The position numbers and the translations under genes were made by a program. From contig NZ_CP033929.1 in NCBI RefSeq assembly GCF_003815915.1, forward strand, positions 2,480,001 to 2,544,000: a stretch of 64,000 bases of DNA. The letters are read 5' to 3'. How positions within the stretch are numbered: position 1 is the first letter of the stretch; each line of letters starts with the position of its first letter. This document shows positions 34,233 to 43,036 of the stretch, in pieces. This DNA is from Chryseobacterium indoltheticum. Its GTDB lineage: Bacteria > Bacteroidota > Bacteroidia > Flavobacteriales > Weeksellaceae. Below the pieces are notes generated by a model, which ran no database searches, was not told the DNA's origin, and saw nothing but the letters and a program-made list of their open reading frames with translations.

Positions 34233-35165
34233 ATGCTAAAGAAAATTCGCAATTATAAGTTGCCTTACATGATTTATAATTTTTTCAACAAAAAAAAATT
34301 ACAGCATAATATTCCGCTCTATAAAAAATACGGCCTTGATAAAAGTTATTTTTCAAGTATTTCAAGCAAAGATTTTGCTCATTTACCTGAAAATGAAAGA
34401 AAATTTGACGAGCAAAAACTATTCAACACCGAATTTTATAAAAATCTTTCCGAAGAAAATAAAGCCAGCGCCAAAGGTTTTGACGATAATGGTTTTTTAG
34501 TTCTAAGAAATTATCTAAGACCTGAAACTGCCGATCAGATCAACAATGAGATTGAAAAACTGCTGAAAGAAGGAACCATAAAATTCCGTTATGGTGGTAA
34601 ATTAATGTTCGTTATTCATCATTCTGAAATCATAAAAAATATCGGAAATGACAAAAACTTGCTCGAATTTTTATCTGTTTTAATTGATGGTGATGCTAAA
34701 TTGTTTCAAAGCATAAATTTCATCAACGGAAGTCAGCAAAAAACCCATTCAGACAGTATTCACATGACGACTTATCCTTTGGGAGGCCTTCTCGGAGTTT
34801 GGATTGCTTTGGAAGATGTGGATGAGACAAATGGCGCTTTACACTACATTCCGGGAAGTCATAAGCTTCCGTATTTCTTAAATTCTGATTATGATAATGA
34901 AGGAACAGCTTTCAAAATCGGCAAAAAAAGTTATGTAGCTTATGAAGAATTCCTTGAAAATAAAGTGAAAGAATTAGGCTTAAAAAAGGAAGTTTTTAGA
35001 GCCAAAAAAGGAGATCTTTTAGTGTGGCATGCCAATATTCTTCATGGCGGCGAGCCGCATTTAGACAAAACAAAAACAAGAAAGAGCTTAGTTTATCATT
35101 ATTTTGACGAAAAAAGTGTCTGTTATCACGAGGTTACGCAAAGACCTGCATTATTCGAGCTTTAA
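34233..35165 (+). CDS. Phytanoyl-CoA dioxygenase (PhyH) family protein
   Basis: 310 residues. Fe(II)/2-oxoglutarate oxygenase fold: HxD iron ligands in KTHSDSIHM (near 171-173), GALHYIPGSHKLP, distal His in HANILHGGEPH and the 2-oxoglutarate Arg in KTRKSLVYHY. The first 90 residues are a lysine-rich helical extension (LKKIRNYKLPYMIYNFFNKK). Substrate unknown. A membrane protein gene follows 2 bases later. Confidence 0.85.
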   Translation: MLKKIRNYKLPYMIYNFFNKKKLQHNIPLYKKYGLDKSYFSSISSKDFAHLPENERKFDEQKLFNTEFYKNLSEENKASAKGFDDNGFLVLRNYLRPETADQINNEIEKLLKEGTIKFRYGGKLMFVIHHSEIIKNIGNDKNLLEFLSVLIDGDAKLFQSINFINGSQQKTHSDSIHMTTYPLGGLLGVWIALEDVDETNGALHYIPGSHKLPYFLNSDYDNEGTAFKIGKKSYVAYEEFLENKVKELGLKKEVFRAKKGDLLVWHANILHGGEPHLDKTKTRKSLVYHYFDEKSVCYHEVTQRPALFEL

Positions 35166-35167
35166 AA

Positions 35168-36322
35168 ATGCAAAAGAAAACTAATCTGATTTTGAAAGTT
35201 TTACTTTCAGTTTACTTATGTTTTATGTCGTATTATCTCTATACGCATCAATATTATAATGTTGATATTGAAGCTTATATGGGATTATTGTACAAAGCTG
35301 AATATCCTGAAATGAAGATTGAAGAAATTCACAAAAAAGTTTTTGCCGAATTAGGTGAAAAAAGGCCAGGAATGTTTGAATCTGATCTTTCACATGAAGA
35401 AACTGCAAAAGGTGAAAATACTTATTACAAAACAATCTCAGAAAATCCAAAAGTTTTTGAAGAAGAATTGCAGTTGTTTTCTGTAAAACCATTTTATAAT
35501 TTTGTTAATTTAATATTTTTTAAAGTTGGTTTTTCCGCATCTGCTTCTACATTTTTGATTTCGATATTATCTTATGTTCTGATTCTTTATTTTGTCTTTT
35601 TATTTTTAAGTAAAATTCTAAGAAACCATCAGTTAGCTATTTTGTTAACTTTTTTATTGTCGCTTTTCAAGCCTCTTTTAGAATCAAGTCGACACGCTTC
35701 GCCAGATAGTTTATCTTGTTTACTTTTACTTTTAAGCTTTTATGTTTTTGTTATTAAAAGAAACTTTCTCATTGCGACAATTTTTGCAATGCTCTGCATC
35801 TTAACCAGACCTGAATATTTCATTTTTTATTCGTTCTTCTATATTTTAATTTTTATAAAAAGAAAAGAATTACAGATTAAAAACCACGAACTTTCTATTT
35901 CTTTTGTTTACTTATTTCTTTCATTTGCTGTAGTGCAGTATTTTAATCAGATTTCATGGTCTACATTATTTATGAATCAGTTTACGAAAGTTCAGCTATA
36001 TCCGATTTCAAATCCTGATTCATTCAATTTTCAGGATTATTTAAATTTTATTAAATCTAAAATACTATTTGAATTTAACTCATCATATTTCTTGTTACTA
36101 CTGATTTTTATTATAATAATTGTTTACAAAAAATTTCCTTCTAAGAAGAAAAACAGTATCCCTTATCTGTTTTTCGGGTTTATTTATCTTTCTATTTTTC
36201 TTAGATTTTTGATTTTTCCTACTATGGTCAATAGAATGATGATTGGTTATTATCTCATCATCATACTGGGATTAATTTACATTCAATCTTCAAAAGAAGA
36301 TTTATTTAAAAAACTTTCCTAA
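35168..36322 (+). CDS. Polytopic inner-membrane protein, GT-C-like, function unknown
   Basis: 384 residues with about nine to ten membrane helices. The first helix is followed by an extracytoplasmic loop of about 90 residues containing YNVDIEAYMGLLYKAEYPEM; the Asp in that loop (YNVDIEAY) is where GT-C glycosyltransferases carry the catalytic acid. The rest is strongly hydrophobic. It starts 2 bases after the PhyH stop, so the two are coupled. A lipid-linked sugar transferase is one possibility, not shown. Confidence 0.7.
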   Translation: MQKKTNLILKVLLSVYLCFMSYYLYTHQYYNVDIEAYMGLLYKAEYPEMKIEEIHKKVFAELGEKRPGMFESDLSHEETAKGENTYYKTISENPKVFEEELQLFSVKPFYNFVNLIFFKVGFSASASTFLISILSYVLILYFVFLFLSKILRNHQLAILLTFLLSLFKPLLESSRHASPDSLSCLLLLLSFYVFVIKRNFLIATIFAMLCILTRPEYFIFYSFFYILIFIKRKELQIKNHELSISFVYLFLSFAVVQYFNQISWSTLFMNQFTKVQLYPISNPDSFNFQDYLNFIKSKILFEFNSSYFLLLLIFIIIIVYKKFPSKKKNSIPYLFFGFIYLSIFLRFLIFPTMVNRMMIGYYLIIILGLIYIQSSKEDLFKKLS

Positions 36323-36337
36323 GAGCCAATTTATTAG

Positions 36338-36345
36338 TAATTTTG
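36338..36345 (+). promoter_or_regulatory. -7 promoter element of the 36358 gene
   Basis: TAATTTTG, exact TAnnTTTG match, 12 bases before ATG 36358. Confidence 0.5.
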
Positions 36346-36357
36346 CTACCTCAAATT

Positions 36358-36870
36358 ATGACAGATTTTTCAGACTATTTACCCTATGCAGCCGCATTAG
36401 TTATAGCAATTCCGTTTTTGGTTTTGCTGAGACAATTTGTGTATTCGTACATCAACTTAAAAAATCAGGAGATAAAATTACTTTCTGTAAAATCTAATTC
36501 TGAAAATAAAACGCATTCTTATGAAAGAATGACTCTTTTTCTGGAAAGAATAAAACCTTCAAACCTTATTCTAAAGTTTGATAAAGAACTTGCAGCTCAC
36601 GAATTTGTATTTCTTACCGAGAAAACCATCAATGAAGAGTTTGAATATAATGCTTCACAGCAACTTTATTTAACAAAAAATTCATGGCAGAATATCGTAG
36701 ATTCTAAAAATGCAATCATAGATTTGCTCCACAAAACCTACGAAAGTCTCAATAACAATCCGAATCTTAATGAGTATAAAACCGTTTTCATCATGAATTA
36801 CATGAATGATAATGATTATATCGGAGCAACGATAGAAGATTTGAGAAGAGAAATTTTAATAATAGCTTAA
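36358..36870 (+). CDS. DUF7935-like membrane-anchored protein
   Basis: 170 residues from ATG 36358 (an upstream TTG at 36343 overlaps the promoter and is rejected). One N-terminal membrane helix (AAALVIAIPFLVLLRQFVY) followed by a soluble domain with the tail NYMNDNDYIGATIEDLRREI. Family known only from Bacteroidota; no function assigned. It sits 20 bases before ppa. Confidence 0.72.
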   Translation: MTDFSDYLPYAAALVIAIPFLVLLRQFVYSYINLKNQEIKLLSVKSNSENKTHSYERMTLFLERIKPSNLILKFDKELAAHEFVFLTEKTINEEFEYNASQQLYLTKNSWQNIVDSKNAIIDLLHKTYESLNNNPNLNEYKTVFIMNYMNDNDYIGATIEDLRREILIIA

Positions 36871-36890
36871 TTAAATAATAAATATACATA

Positions 36891-37502
36891 ATGATTCCAA
36901 ATTTTAAAGCACATCCGTGGCATGGGATTTCTGCAGGAGAAGATGCGCCAAACGTGGTAAACGTATTCGTGGAAATAGTTCCTTCAGACACCATTAAATA
37001 TGAAATAGATAAAGAAACCGGTTACCTTAAAGTAGACAGACCTCAGAAGTTTTCTAATATTATTCCGGCGCTTTATGGCTTTGTTCCCAGAACATACTGT
37101 AACGAAGAAGTAATGAAATTGGCAGTGGAAAGTGGTGCAACTGATGTTACAATGGGAGATCACGATCCGTTGGATATTTGTGTATTAAGCTCTCACAATA
37201 TTCACTCGGGCGGACTTTTAATGGAAGCTATTCCTATCGGTGGTTTCAAAATGATTGACGGAGGCGAAGCTGATGATAAAATCGTAGCAGTAATGGTAAG
37301 CGATCACGCATTTGGGCATTTCAGAGATATTTCAGAATTACCTGAAGCCGAAGTAAAAAGATTGATGCACTATTTCTTAACGTACAAAAACTTACCGGAT
37401 GAGCCTGCAAAATGTAGAATCCAGGAGGTATACGGAGCAGAGCATGCTAGAAAAGTGATTATAGCTTCTCAAAAAGATTACGCAAGCAAATTTGGAGGAT
37501 AA
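36891..37502 (+). CDS. ppa: Inorganic pyrophosphatase, family I
   Basis: 203 residues. Signature GDHDPLDICVL (Asp ligands near 92-97), KYEIDKETGYLKVDR and DDKIVAVMV near 128. Hydrolyses pyrophosphate to phosphate in the cytoplasm. Followed by a strong terminator, then a 0.5 kb gap and the gene for a membrane pyrophosphatase, so two pyrophosphate-consuming enzymes are neighbours. Confidence 0.95.
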   Translation: MIPNFKAHPWHGISAGEDAPNVVNVFVEIVPSDTIKYEIDKETGYLKVDRPQKFSNIIPALYGFVPRTYCNEEVMKLAVESGATDVTMGDHDPLDICVLSSHNIHSGGLLMEAIPIGGFKMIDGGEADDKIVAVMVSDHAFGHFRDISELPEAEVKRLMHYFLTYKNLPDEPAKCRIQEVYGAEHARKVIIASQKDYASKFGG

Positions 37503-37529
37503 GATTCTCTGTATTTAAATATCTAAGAG

Positions 37530-37559
37530 GGTAAATGATTGTTCATTTACCTTTTTTTT
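37530..37559 (+). terminator. Hairpin terminator of ppa
   Basis: GGTAAATGA pairs perfectly with TCATTTACC around a 4-base loop, followed by eight T. Confidence 0.9.
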
Positions 37560-37670
37560 GTTTCTCATTTAAATAATTAATGAATGACGAATTGGTTGTT
37601 ATCTACTTTAAACCCGTATAATATTTTCTATTTTCAGTAAATGGTTTCTAATTTGTCTACCAAAATAATT

Positions 37671-37812
37671 CCATTAAATAAAATATTATACTGCTTTGAG
37701 ATGAATCAACAATTTGATTTATAAAGCTTTGCTTAAGCTTTATAAATCAAATTTATTGACCTTTGCTTTCTGAAATAGAAAGTTTAATTATAAAATCGTT
37801 GCGTTTAATGGT
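37671..37812. repeat. Palindromic intergenic element, copy B
   Basis: Terminal arms CCATTAAA (37671) and TTTAATGG (37805). The right end AAATCGTTGCGTTTAATGG matches the right end of copy A. At the centre, AATTTGATTTATAAAGCTT (37711-37729) is exactly mirrored at 37735-37753 around a 5-base loop. The central sequence also aligns with that of copy A (GATCAAC, TTGATTT, ATAAAGCT, GCTTAA). Confidence 0.7.
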
Positions 37813-38025
37813 TTAAAAACTATCATCAGAATCTCTTATCCCGAATTGAGGTAAAATAGTAGTTTATAGGCAGATTAACTAAAAAATTATAATAATCGGA
37901 AGCAATATCTATCAAATAAATTTGCTGATTATACAATAATTACATTCAATCCATAAAGTATTTACAAAAATCATTATATTTATAAAGATAATCACAAACT
38001 TTTTTTAATATAAAAATAATAAACT

Positions 38026-40767
38026 ATGGACTTATTTGTTTTAGTACCCATTTTCGGTGTTATAGCCCTTATCTATACTTTTCTGCAAAGTAATTGGGTA
38101 AGCAGGCAAAATGCAGGAAATGAAAAAATGAAAGTAATCAGCGGACATATTGCTGATGGTGCAATGGCTTTTTTGAAGGCCGAGTACAAGATCATGATGT
38201 ATTTTGTCATAATTGTTGCGATTTTATTAGCAGTCATGGGAATGACCAATTCCAATTCGCACTGGGCCATTGGAATCGCTTTTGTCATCGGAGCCATATT
38301 GTCTGCTTTAGCGGGTTTTATAGGAATGAAAATCGCTACAAAAGCCAACGTAAGAACTGCCGAAGCCGCAAAAACTTCTTTATCTAAAGCTCTTAAAGTA
38401 TCTTTTACCGGGGGGTCTGTAATGGGAATGGGAGTTGCAGGATTAGCGGTTTTAGGTTTAGGAGCCCTCTACTTAATTATTAAGCAAATTTTTGCACCTG
38501 GTGCCGCCGTAGATTCACACGAAATGGAAAGAACTATAGAAATCCTTACAGGATTTTCTTTAGGTGCAGAATCTATTGCATTATTTGCCAGAGTGGGAGG
38601 TGGAATTTATACCAAAGCAGCAGATGTTGGAGCAGATTTAGTAGGAAAAGTGGAAGCGGGAATTCCGGAAGACGACCCTCGAAACCCAGCCACAATTGCC
38701 GATAATGTAGGAGATAACGTAGGAGATGTTGCAGGTATGGGAGCCGATTTATTTGGTTCTTATGTTGCGACAGTATTAGCAACAATGGTTCTGGGAAGAG
38801 AAACTATTTCTAATGATTCCTTTGGCGGTTTTGCTCCTATTTTATTACCGATGCTCATTGCCGGAACAGGAATTATTTTCTCAATGATCGGTACTTTATT
38901 CGTTAAAATTAACGATAACGAAGGAGCATCCACATCAAATGTACAAAACGCTTTAAACTTAGGAAACTGGGGAAGTATCATCATCACCGCAATAGCTTCA
39001 TATTTTCTGGTTACTTATCTTTTACCTGAAAAAATGATTTTAAGAGACCATGAATTTACTAAAATGGGGGTTTTCGGAGCCATTATCGTTGGTTTGGTTG
39101 TCGGAACTTTAATGAGTATCATTACCGAATTCTATACTGCAATGGGAAAAAGACCTGTTTTAAGTATTGTGAGACAATCTTCTACCGGTCACGCAACCAA
39201 TATCATAGGCGGACTTTCCGTGGGAATGGAATCTACACTTTTACCGATTCTCGTTTTGGCAGGAGGAATTTACGGTTCCTATTTATGCGCCGGATTATAC
39301 GGTGTTGCTATCGCTGCAGCCGGAATGATGGCTACAACAGCAATGCAGTTGGCAATTGATGCTTTCGGACCCATTGCAGATAATGCAGGTGGAATTGCCG
39401 AAATGAGTGAGCTCCCTAAAGAAGTTCGGGAGAAAACAGACATTTTGGATGCTGTTGGAAACACAACCGCTGCAAGTGGAAAAGGTTTTGCAATCGCATC
39501 CGCAGCATTAACGGCATTAGCTTTATTTGCAGCATTTGTAGGAATTGCGGGCATTGACGGTATTGATATTTACCGAGCCGATGTTTTGGCAGGATTATTT
39601 GTTGGTGGAATGATTCCTTTTATATTTTCATCTTTGGCAATTACCGCAGTCGGGCAGGCTGCAATGGCGATGGTGGAAGAAGTGAGAAGACAGTTTAGAG
39701 AAATCCCTGGAATTCTTGAAGGAACCGCCGAGCCGGAATATCAGAAATGTGTCGCCATCTCTACAGATGCATCAATCCGAAAAATGATGCTTCCCGGTGC
39801 GATTGCGATTGTATCGCCTTTACTGGTTGGTTTTATTTTCGGGCCTGAAGTTTTAGGTGGTTTTCTGGCAGGAGCAACTGTTTGTGGAGTATTGATGGGA
39901 ATTTTTCAGAATAATGCAGGTGGAGCCTGGGATAATGCCAAAAAATCTTTTGAAAAAGGAGTTGATATTAATGGTCAGACTTACTACAAAGGGTCAGAGC
40001 CTCACAAAGCTTCTATAACAGGAGATACGGTGGGTGATCCGTTTAAAGATACTTCGGGACCTTCGATGAATATTTTGATTAAATTAATGTCTATCGTTTC
40101 TTTAGTAATAGCGCCGAGTTTGGCCGTTTTACATAAAGATAAAATTGAAGCCGACAGAAAAGCAAAAATCGAAGCTTTGACTAAAGCTTCGTCAATAACT
40201 GCTTCTCCTGTTGTCGTAAATTCTGTACACAATACAGTTATTTTGGCACCGAAAGTTGTTAAAGGATATCTGAATGAAGAAGGAGATTTTGTTTATGATA
40301 CCGGAAAAATTCAGGAAGTAGAACTTGAAGATGGGAAAAAATTGACCATCGGTGAAGGAAGTCAGTTGCTTCAGATGTATAATGCTATAAAAAGTAATGA
40401 CAAGGCTGTTTTAGATCCTAATAATTGGTACACGCTAGAAAATTTTCACTTTGAAAGCGGTTCAAGTGAAATCAAGAAAAAAGCAGAAGCCCAATTATTA
40501 AATCTGGTTGAAATCATGAATGCGTATCCGAATATGAGAATAAAACTCGGCGGATTTACTGATAACACCGGAAATCAGGAAACAAATGTGAAGCTTTCAA
40601 ATTTAAGAGCGCAGACCACAAAACTGAAATTGTTAGAATTGGGAATTGATGGACATCGCATCGAAACAGAAGGGTATGGCTCAATGTATCCAGTTTGTGA
40701 AGCCAATGACACCGACGAATGTCGCGCAAAAAACAGAAGAATTGATATAAGAGTTCTTTCTCTTTAA
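38026..40767 (+). CDS. hppA: Membrane pyrophosphatase (ion-translocating) fused to an OmpA-like domain
   Basis: 913 residues. Residues 1-703 are a full membrane pyrophosphatase with about 16 helices: catalytic DVGADLVGKVE (200-210), EDDPRNPATIADNVGDNVGD (215-234), DAFGPIADNAGGIAEM (445-460) and GDTVGDPFKDTSGPS (666-680). GNTTAA at 478-483 has Ala where K-independent enzymes have Lys, so potassium-dependent. Residues 704-800 are a linker; 803-913 are an OmpA domain with GGFTDNTG (Asp846), LSNLRAQ (Arg861) and NRRIDIRV. The family pumps H+ or Na+ using pyrophosphate; its C-terminus faces the periplasm, where OmpA domains bind peptidoglycan. The usual length is about 700-800, so the tail is extra. 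Confidence 0.93.
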   Translation: MDLFVLVPIFGVIALIYTFLQSNWVSRQNAGNEKMKVISGHIADGAMAFLKAEYKIMMYFVIIVAILLAVMGMTNSNSHWAIGIAFVIGAILSALAGFIGMKIATKANVRTAEAAKTSLSKALKVSFTGGSVMGMGVAGLAVLGLGALYLIIKQIFAPGAAVDSHEMERTIEILTGFSLGAESIALFARVGGGIYTKAADVGADLVGKVEAGIPEDDPRNPATIADNVGDNVGDVAGMGADLFGSYVATVLATMVLGRETISNDSFGGFAPILLPMLIAGTGIIFSMIGTLFVKINDNEGASTSNVQNALNLGNWGSIIITAIASYFLVTYLLPEKMILRDHEFTKMGVFGAIIVGLVVGTLMSIITEFYTAMGKRPVLSIVRQSSTGHATNIIGGLSVGMESTLLPILVLAGGIYGSYLCAGLYGVAIAAAGMMATTAMQLAIDAFGPIADNAGGIAEMSELPKEVREKTDILDAVGNTTAASGKGFAIASAALTALALFAAFVGIAGIDGIDIYRADVLAGLFVGGMIPFIFSSLAITAVGQAAMAMVEEVRRQFREIPGILEGTAEPEYQKCVAISTDASIRKMMLPGAIAIVSPLLVGFIFGPEVLGGFLAGATVCGVLMGIFQNNAGGAWDNAKKSFEKGVDINGQTYYKGSEPHKASITGDTVGDPFKDTSGPSMNILIKLMSIVSLVIAPSLAVLHKDKIEADRKAKIEALTKASSITASPVVVNSVHNTVILAPKVVKGYLNEEGDFVYDTGKIQEVELEDGKKLTIGEGSQLLQMYNAIKSNDKAVLDPNNWYTLENFHFESGSSEIKKKAEAQLLNLVEIMNAYPNMRIKLGGFTDNTGNQETNVKLSNLRAQTTKLKLLELGIDGHRIETEGYGSMYPVCEANDTDECRAKNRRIDIRVLSL

Positions 40768-40783
40768 TCACAATTAAATAAAC

Positions 40784-40813
40784 AAAAGCACTGCATTGCG
40801 CAGTGCTTTTTTC
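40784..40813. terminator. Bidirectional hairpin terminator
   Basis: AAAAGCACTGC pairs perfectly with GCAGTGCTTTT around a 5-base loop, between convergent hppA and the lipoprotein gene. Confidence 0.9.
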
Positions 40814-40832
40814 TTTAGAAATAAGAAAAATA

Positions 40833-41699
40833 TTATTTCAAATTTTTTAATGTTTCTTTCAGAATGAAAATATTAATTTTTATGGGGTTATTCGATATTT
40901 CTTCAGGAATTCTTGCTACATTATTAAAACTTTTCTTAATCATGTCATACGCAATAGAAGCATCTTCATCATCATAAAACAGATCATTCCATTTTTCGTT
41001 TTTGTAGTGATTTTTTAATACAATTCCATTTCCATAAAATTTGAAAGGTAATGGTTCTAAATAAAGGGTCATCGCAACTTTATTTTCAGATTCGTGATAT
41101 TCCAAAAAAGCAATAGAAAATTCCAGTGCATTTTCTATTTTAGATCTTATTTTCTCTGTTGTTTGTTTACTCTTATTTTTGAGACGCCATTTATTTAATT
41201 CATTAGCTGTAAAGCTATGTTCCGAGCGGCTTACATCATTATAATCATCTTTTTTATATTTAAACTCCAATCCTTTTGCTTGCTTTTGTTCAGGAAAATA
41301 TAGTCTCATATTTCTGTCGTTTTTAGAAATTATTTTAGCTGTAAATTCCGGACTGGACTTATGATTCTGAGCTTCAAAATAAATTATTGAGTCTTTTACT
41401 GACCACGTTCCGAAATAAACTTCGGTATTATTATCGTTTTCATTAAGCGAATCTTTAGGAATTCTGGGTGTAGTTATCGGGCTCAATTCTCCGTTGTCTA
41501 CAAGCAAAAAAGAATTATCACCAGAGAGAGTTATATATGATGTGTACGATGAATAATCATCTTCTTTATACTTATCTGCTTCATTACTTGCATGACTATA
41601 AGTAAATTTCCATGTTCCAACCAAAGGATCTTTTTTGGTACATGAACAAAATAATATGATGATACATAAATACATCAAGATTTTTTTTGAGATCTTCAT
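40833..41699 (-). CDS. Lipoprotein of unknown function
   Basis: 288 residues. Lipoprotein signal IILFCSC (Cys20 or 21) followed by TKKDPLVGTWKFTYS, the opening of a lipocalin-like beta barrel that runs to about 150 (FGTWSVKDSIIYFE, LEFKYKKDDY). The C-terminal half is helical and charged with no recognised domain. Single gene. Confidence 0.78.
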   Translation of the reverse strand: MKISKKILMYLCIIILFCSCTKKDPLVGTWKFTYSHASNEADKYKEDDYSSYTSYITLSGDNSFLLVDNGELSPITTPRIPKDSLNENDNNTEVYFGTWSVKDSIIYFEAQNHKSSPEFTAKIISKNDRNMRLYFPEQKQAKGLEFKYKKDDYNDVSRSEHSFTANELNKWRLKNKSKQTTEKIRSKIENALEFSIAFLEYHESENKVAMTLYLEPLPFKFYGNGIVLKNHYKNEKWNDLFYDDEDASIAYDMIKKSFNNVARIPEEISNNPIKINIFILKETLKNLK

Positions 41700-41813
41700 T
41701 AAAGTTATTTTTATTAAGTTTTATTTTTTATGCACTTGTTCAACTCATTTAAAACTAAACTAAATTAAATGAAATTGAAAATGTGAAATTTATTGATTAT
41801 GGGTTGCAAAGAT

Positions 41814-42953
41814 TTACAATTCTTTCTTCAAATGCTCCAAAGCATTAATAATCACATCATCTTTTTTAGCAAAACTAAATCTGATATAATCTGAATCTGT
41901 TTTAGAATTATAAAATGCCGAAAGCGGTAAGCAGGAAACTTTTTTTTCTACAGTAAGCCATTTCGAAAACTCAACATCTGTCATCGTTTTATTAACATTT
42001 CTAAAATTTACAATCTGAAAAAATCCACCTTGAGATATTTCTTCAACTGCCAAAGGCGTAAACTGTATCAATTCATTAAAAATATTGCGTTTATTCTCCA
42101 TGATTATTTGATTTTCGGAAGGGTCAAAGACATCAAGATATTTAGCGATTGCATATTGGCAAGGGGAATTGGAGCTGTACGAAATGTATTGCTGATGATC
42201 TCTGAAATTTTGTAACAATTCTTCAGCTGCCAAAAGATAGCTTACCTTCCAGCCTGTTGCGTGAAACATTTTGCCAAAAGAGAAAATACAGAATGTTTTT
42301 TTCCTTAATTCAGGATGCAAGAACGAACTGTAATGTTCGGCATTATCATAATGGTAAATATCGTATACTTCTTCAGAAATAAGGTAGATTTCCTGATGTT
42401 TTATAAGGTCATACAATTGATCCCAATCTTCTTTACTCCATGTTTTTCCGGTAGGATTTTGAGGGGAATTTACAATGATCGCCTTTGTCTTTTCAGAAAT
42501 ACATTGCTGAAGTTTTTCCCAGTCAATTTTAAAATCGTTTTCCAAATCGTAGTAAACAGGAACTCCGCCATTCAGAACGATAGAAGGAGCGTAAGTATAA
42601 TAAGAAGGCTGAATGACAATAACTTCATCGCCTCTATTTAAAATTGACTTTAAGGAAGTGTACAACCCAAATGTAGAGCACGGAACAATATTAATTTCTT
42701 CGTATCTTAATTGTAAACTGTTTTTTCTGTTTAAATTAAATTGAATAATTTTTTCAATCAACAAAGAATTGCCCGCCAGCGATTCATAACTGTGACTGAT
42801 CATGTCAGCAGATTCTTTAAGAAAATACCGAAGACGCGGATCGATTTCAAAATCGGGAAGGCCTAATGACAGATCATAACTTTTATGTCTGGAAGAAAGT
42901 TCCGACATTTCTGTAAAAAATTTATAATCATTAAATCCGTAATTTTTTTCCAT
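41814..42953 (-). CDS. PLP-dependent aminotransferase class I/II (methionine aminotransferase type)
   Basis: 379 residues from ATG 42953; an in-frame TTG at 42965 overlaps the promoter. Fold-type I landmarks: VNSPQNPTGKTWS near 165, SEEVYDIYHYD near 197, the PLP lysine in SFGKMFHATGWK near 230, and a C-terminal YIRFSFAKKDD with the carboxylate Arg. Similar in arrangement to YbdL-type methionine aminotransferases, which prefer Met, His or Phe. Acts in amino-acid salvage; exact substrate uncertain. Confidence 0.88.
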   Translation of the reverse strand: MEKNYGFNDYKFFTEMSELSSRHKSYDLSLGLPDFEIDPRLRYFLKESADMISHSYESLAGNSLLIEKIIQFNLNRKNSLQLRYEEINIVPCSTFGLYTSLKSILNRGDEVIVIQPSYYTYAPSIVLNGGVPVYYDLENDFKIDWEKLQQCISEKTKAIIVNSPQNPTGKTWSKEDWDQLYDLIKHQEIYLISEEVYDIYHYDNAEHYSSFLHPELRKKTFCIFSFGKMFHATGWKVSYLLAAEELLQNFRDHQQYISYSSNSPCQYAIAKYLDVFDPSENQIIMENKRNIFNELIQFTPLAVEEISQGGFFQIVNFRNVNKTMTDVEFSKWLTVEKKVSCLPLSAFYNSKTDSDYIRFSFAKKDDVIINALEHLKKEL

Positions 42954-42962
42954 AGTGTTTAT

Positions 42963-42970
42963 CAAATATA
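42963..42970 (-). promoter_or_regulatory. -7 promoter element of the aminotransferase
   Basis: Minus-strand TATATTTG, exact TAnnTTTG match, 9 bases before ATG 42953: a very short leader. Confidence 0.5.
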
Positions 42971-43001
42971 TAAAAAAAATGCACGCAGTAAGCAGGTGAA
43001 A

Positions 43002-43009
43002 TATTTTTG
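43002..43009 (+). promoter_or_regulatory. -7 promoter element of the M28 peptidase
   Basis: TATTTTTG, exact TAnnTTTG match, 27 bases before ATG 43037. It overlaps an apparent TTG start at 43007, which is therefore rejected. Confidence 0.55.
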
Positions 43010-43036
43010 TTATTTTTAAAGAAATATTTTTTAATT

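Larger units (their letters stand above)
37503..38025. other. Gene-free stretch, 523 bases
   Basis: Holds the ppa terminator (37530-37559), the palindromic element at 37671-37812 with a perfect 19-bp stem at its centre, and about 200 AT-rich bases before hppA, where TATATTTA near 37976 is a near-match to the -7 consensus. No credible ORF. Confidence 0.6.

Noticed and set aside
39279..39554. 91-codon minus-strand ORF inside hppA
   Set aside because: Its Ala/Ile/Pro-rich sequence mirrors the codons of hppA membrane helices; no start context.
42954..42965. TTG start for the aminotransferase
   Set aside because: It overlaps the -7 element TATATTTG; ATG 42953 follows it directly.
43007..43036. 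Extended start of the M28 peptidase
   Set aside because: The TTG overlaps the -7 element, and only ATG 43037 gives a normal lipoprotein signal.
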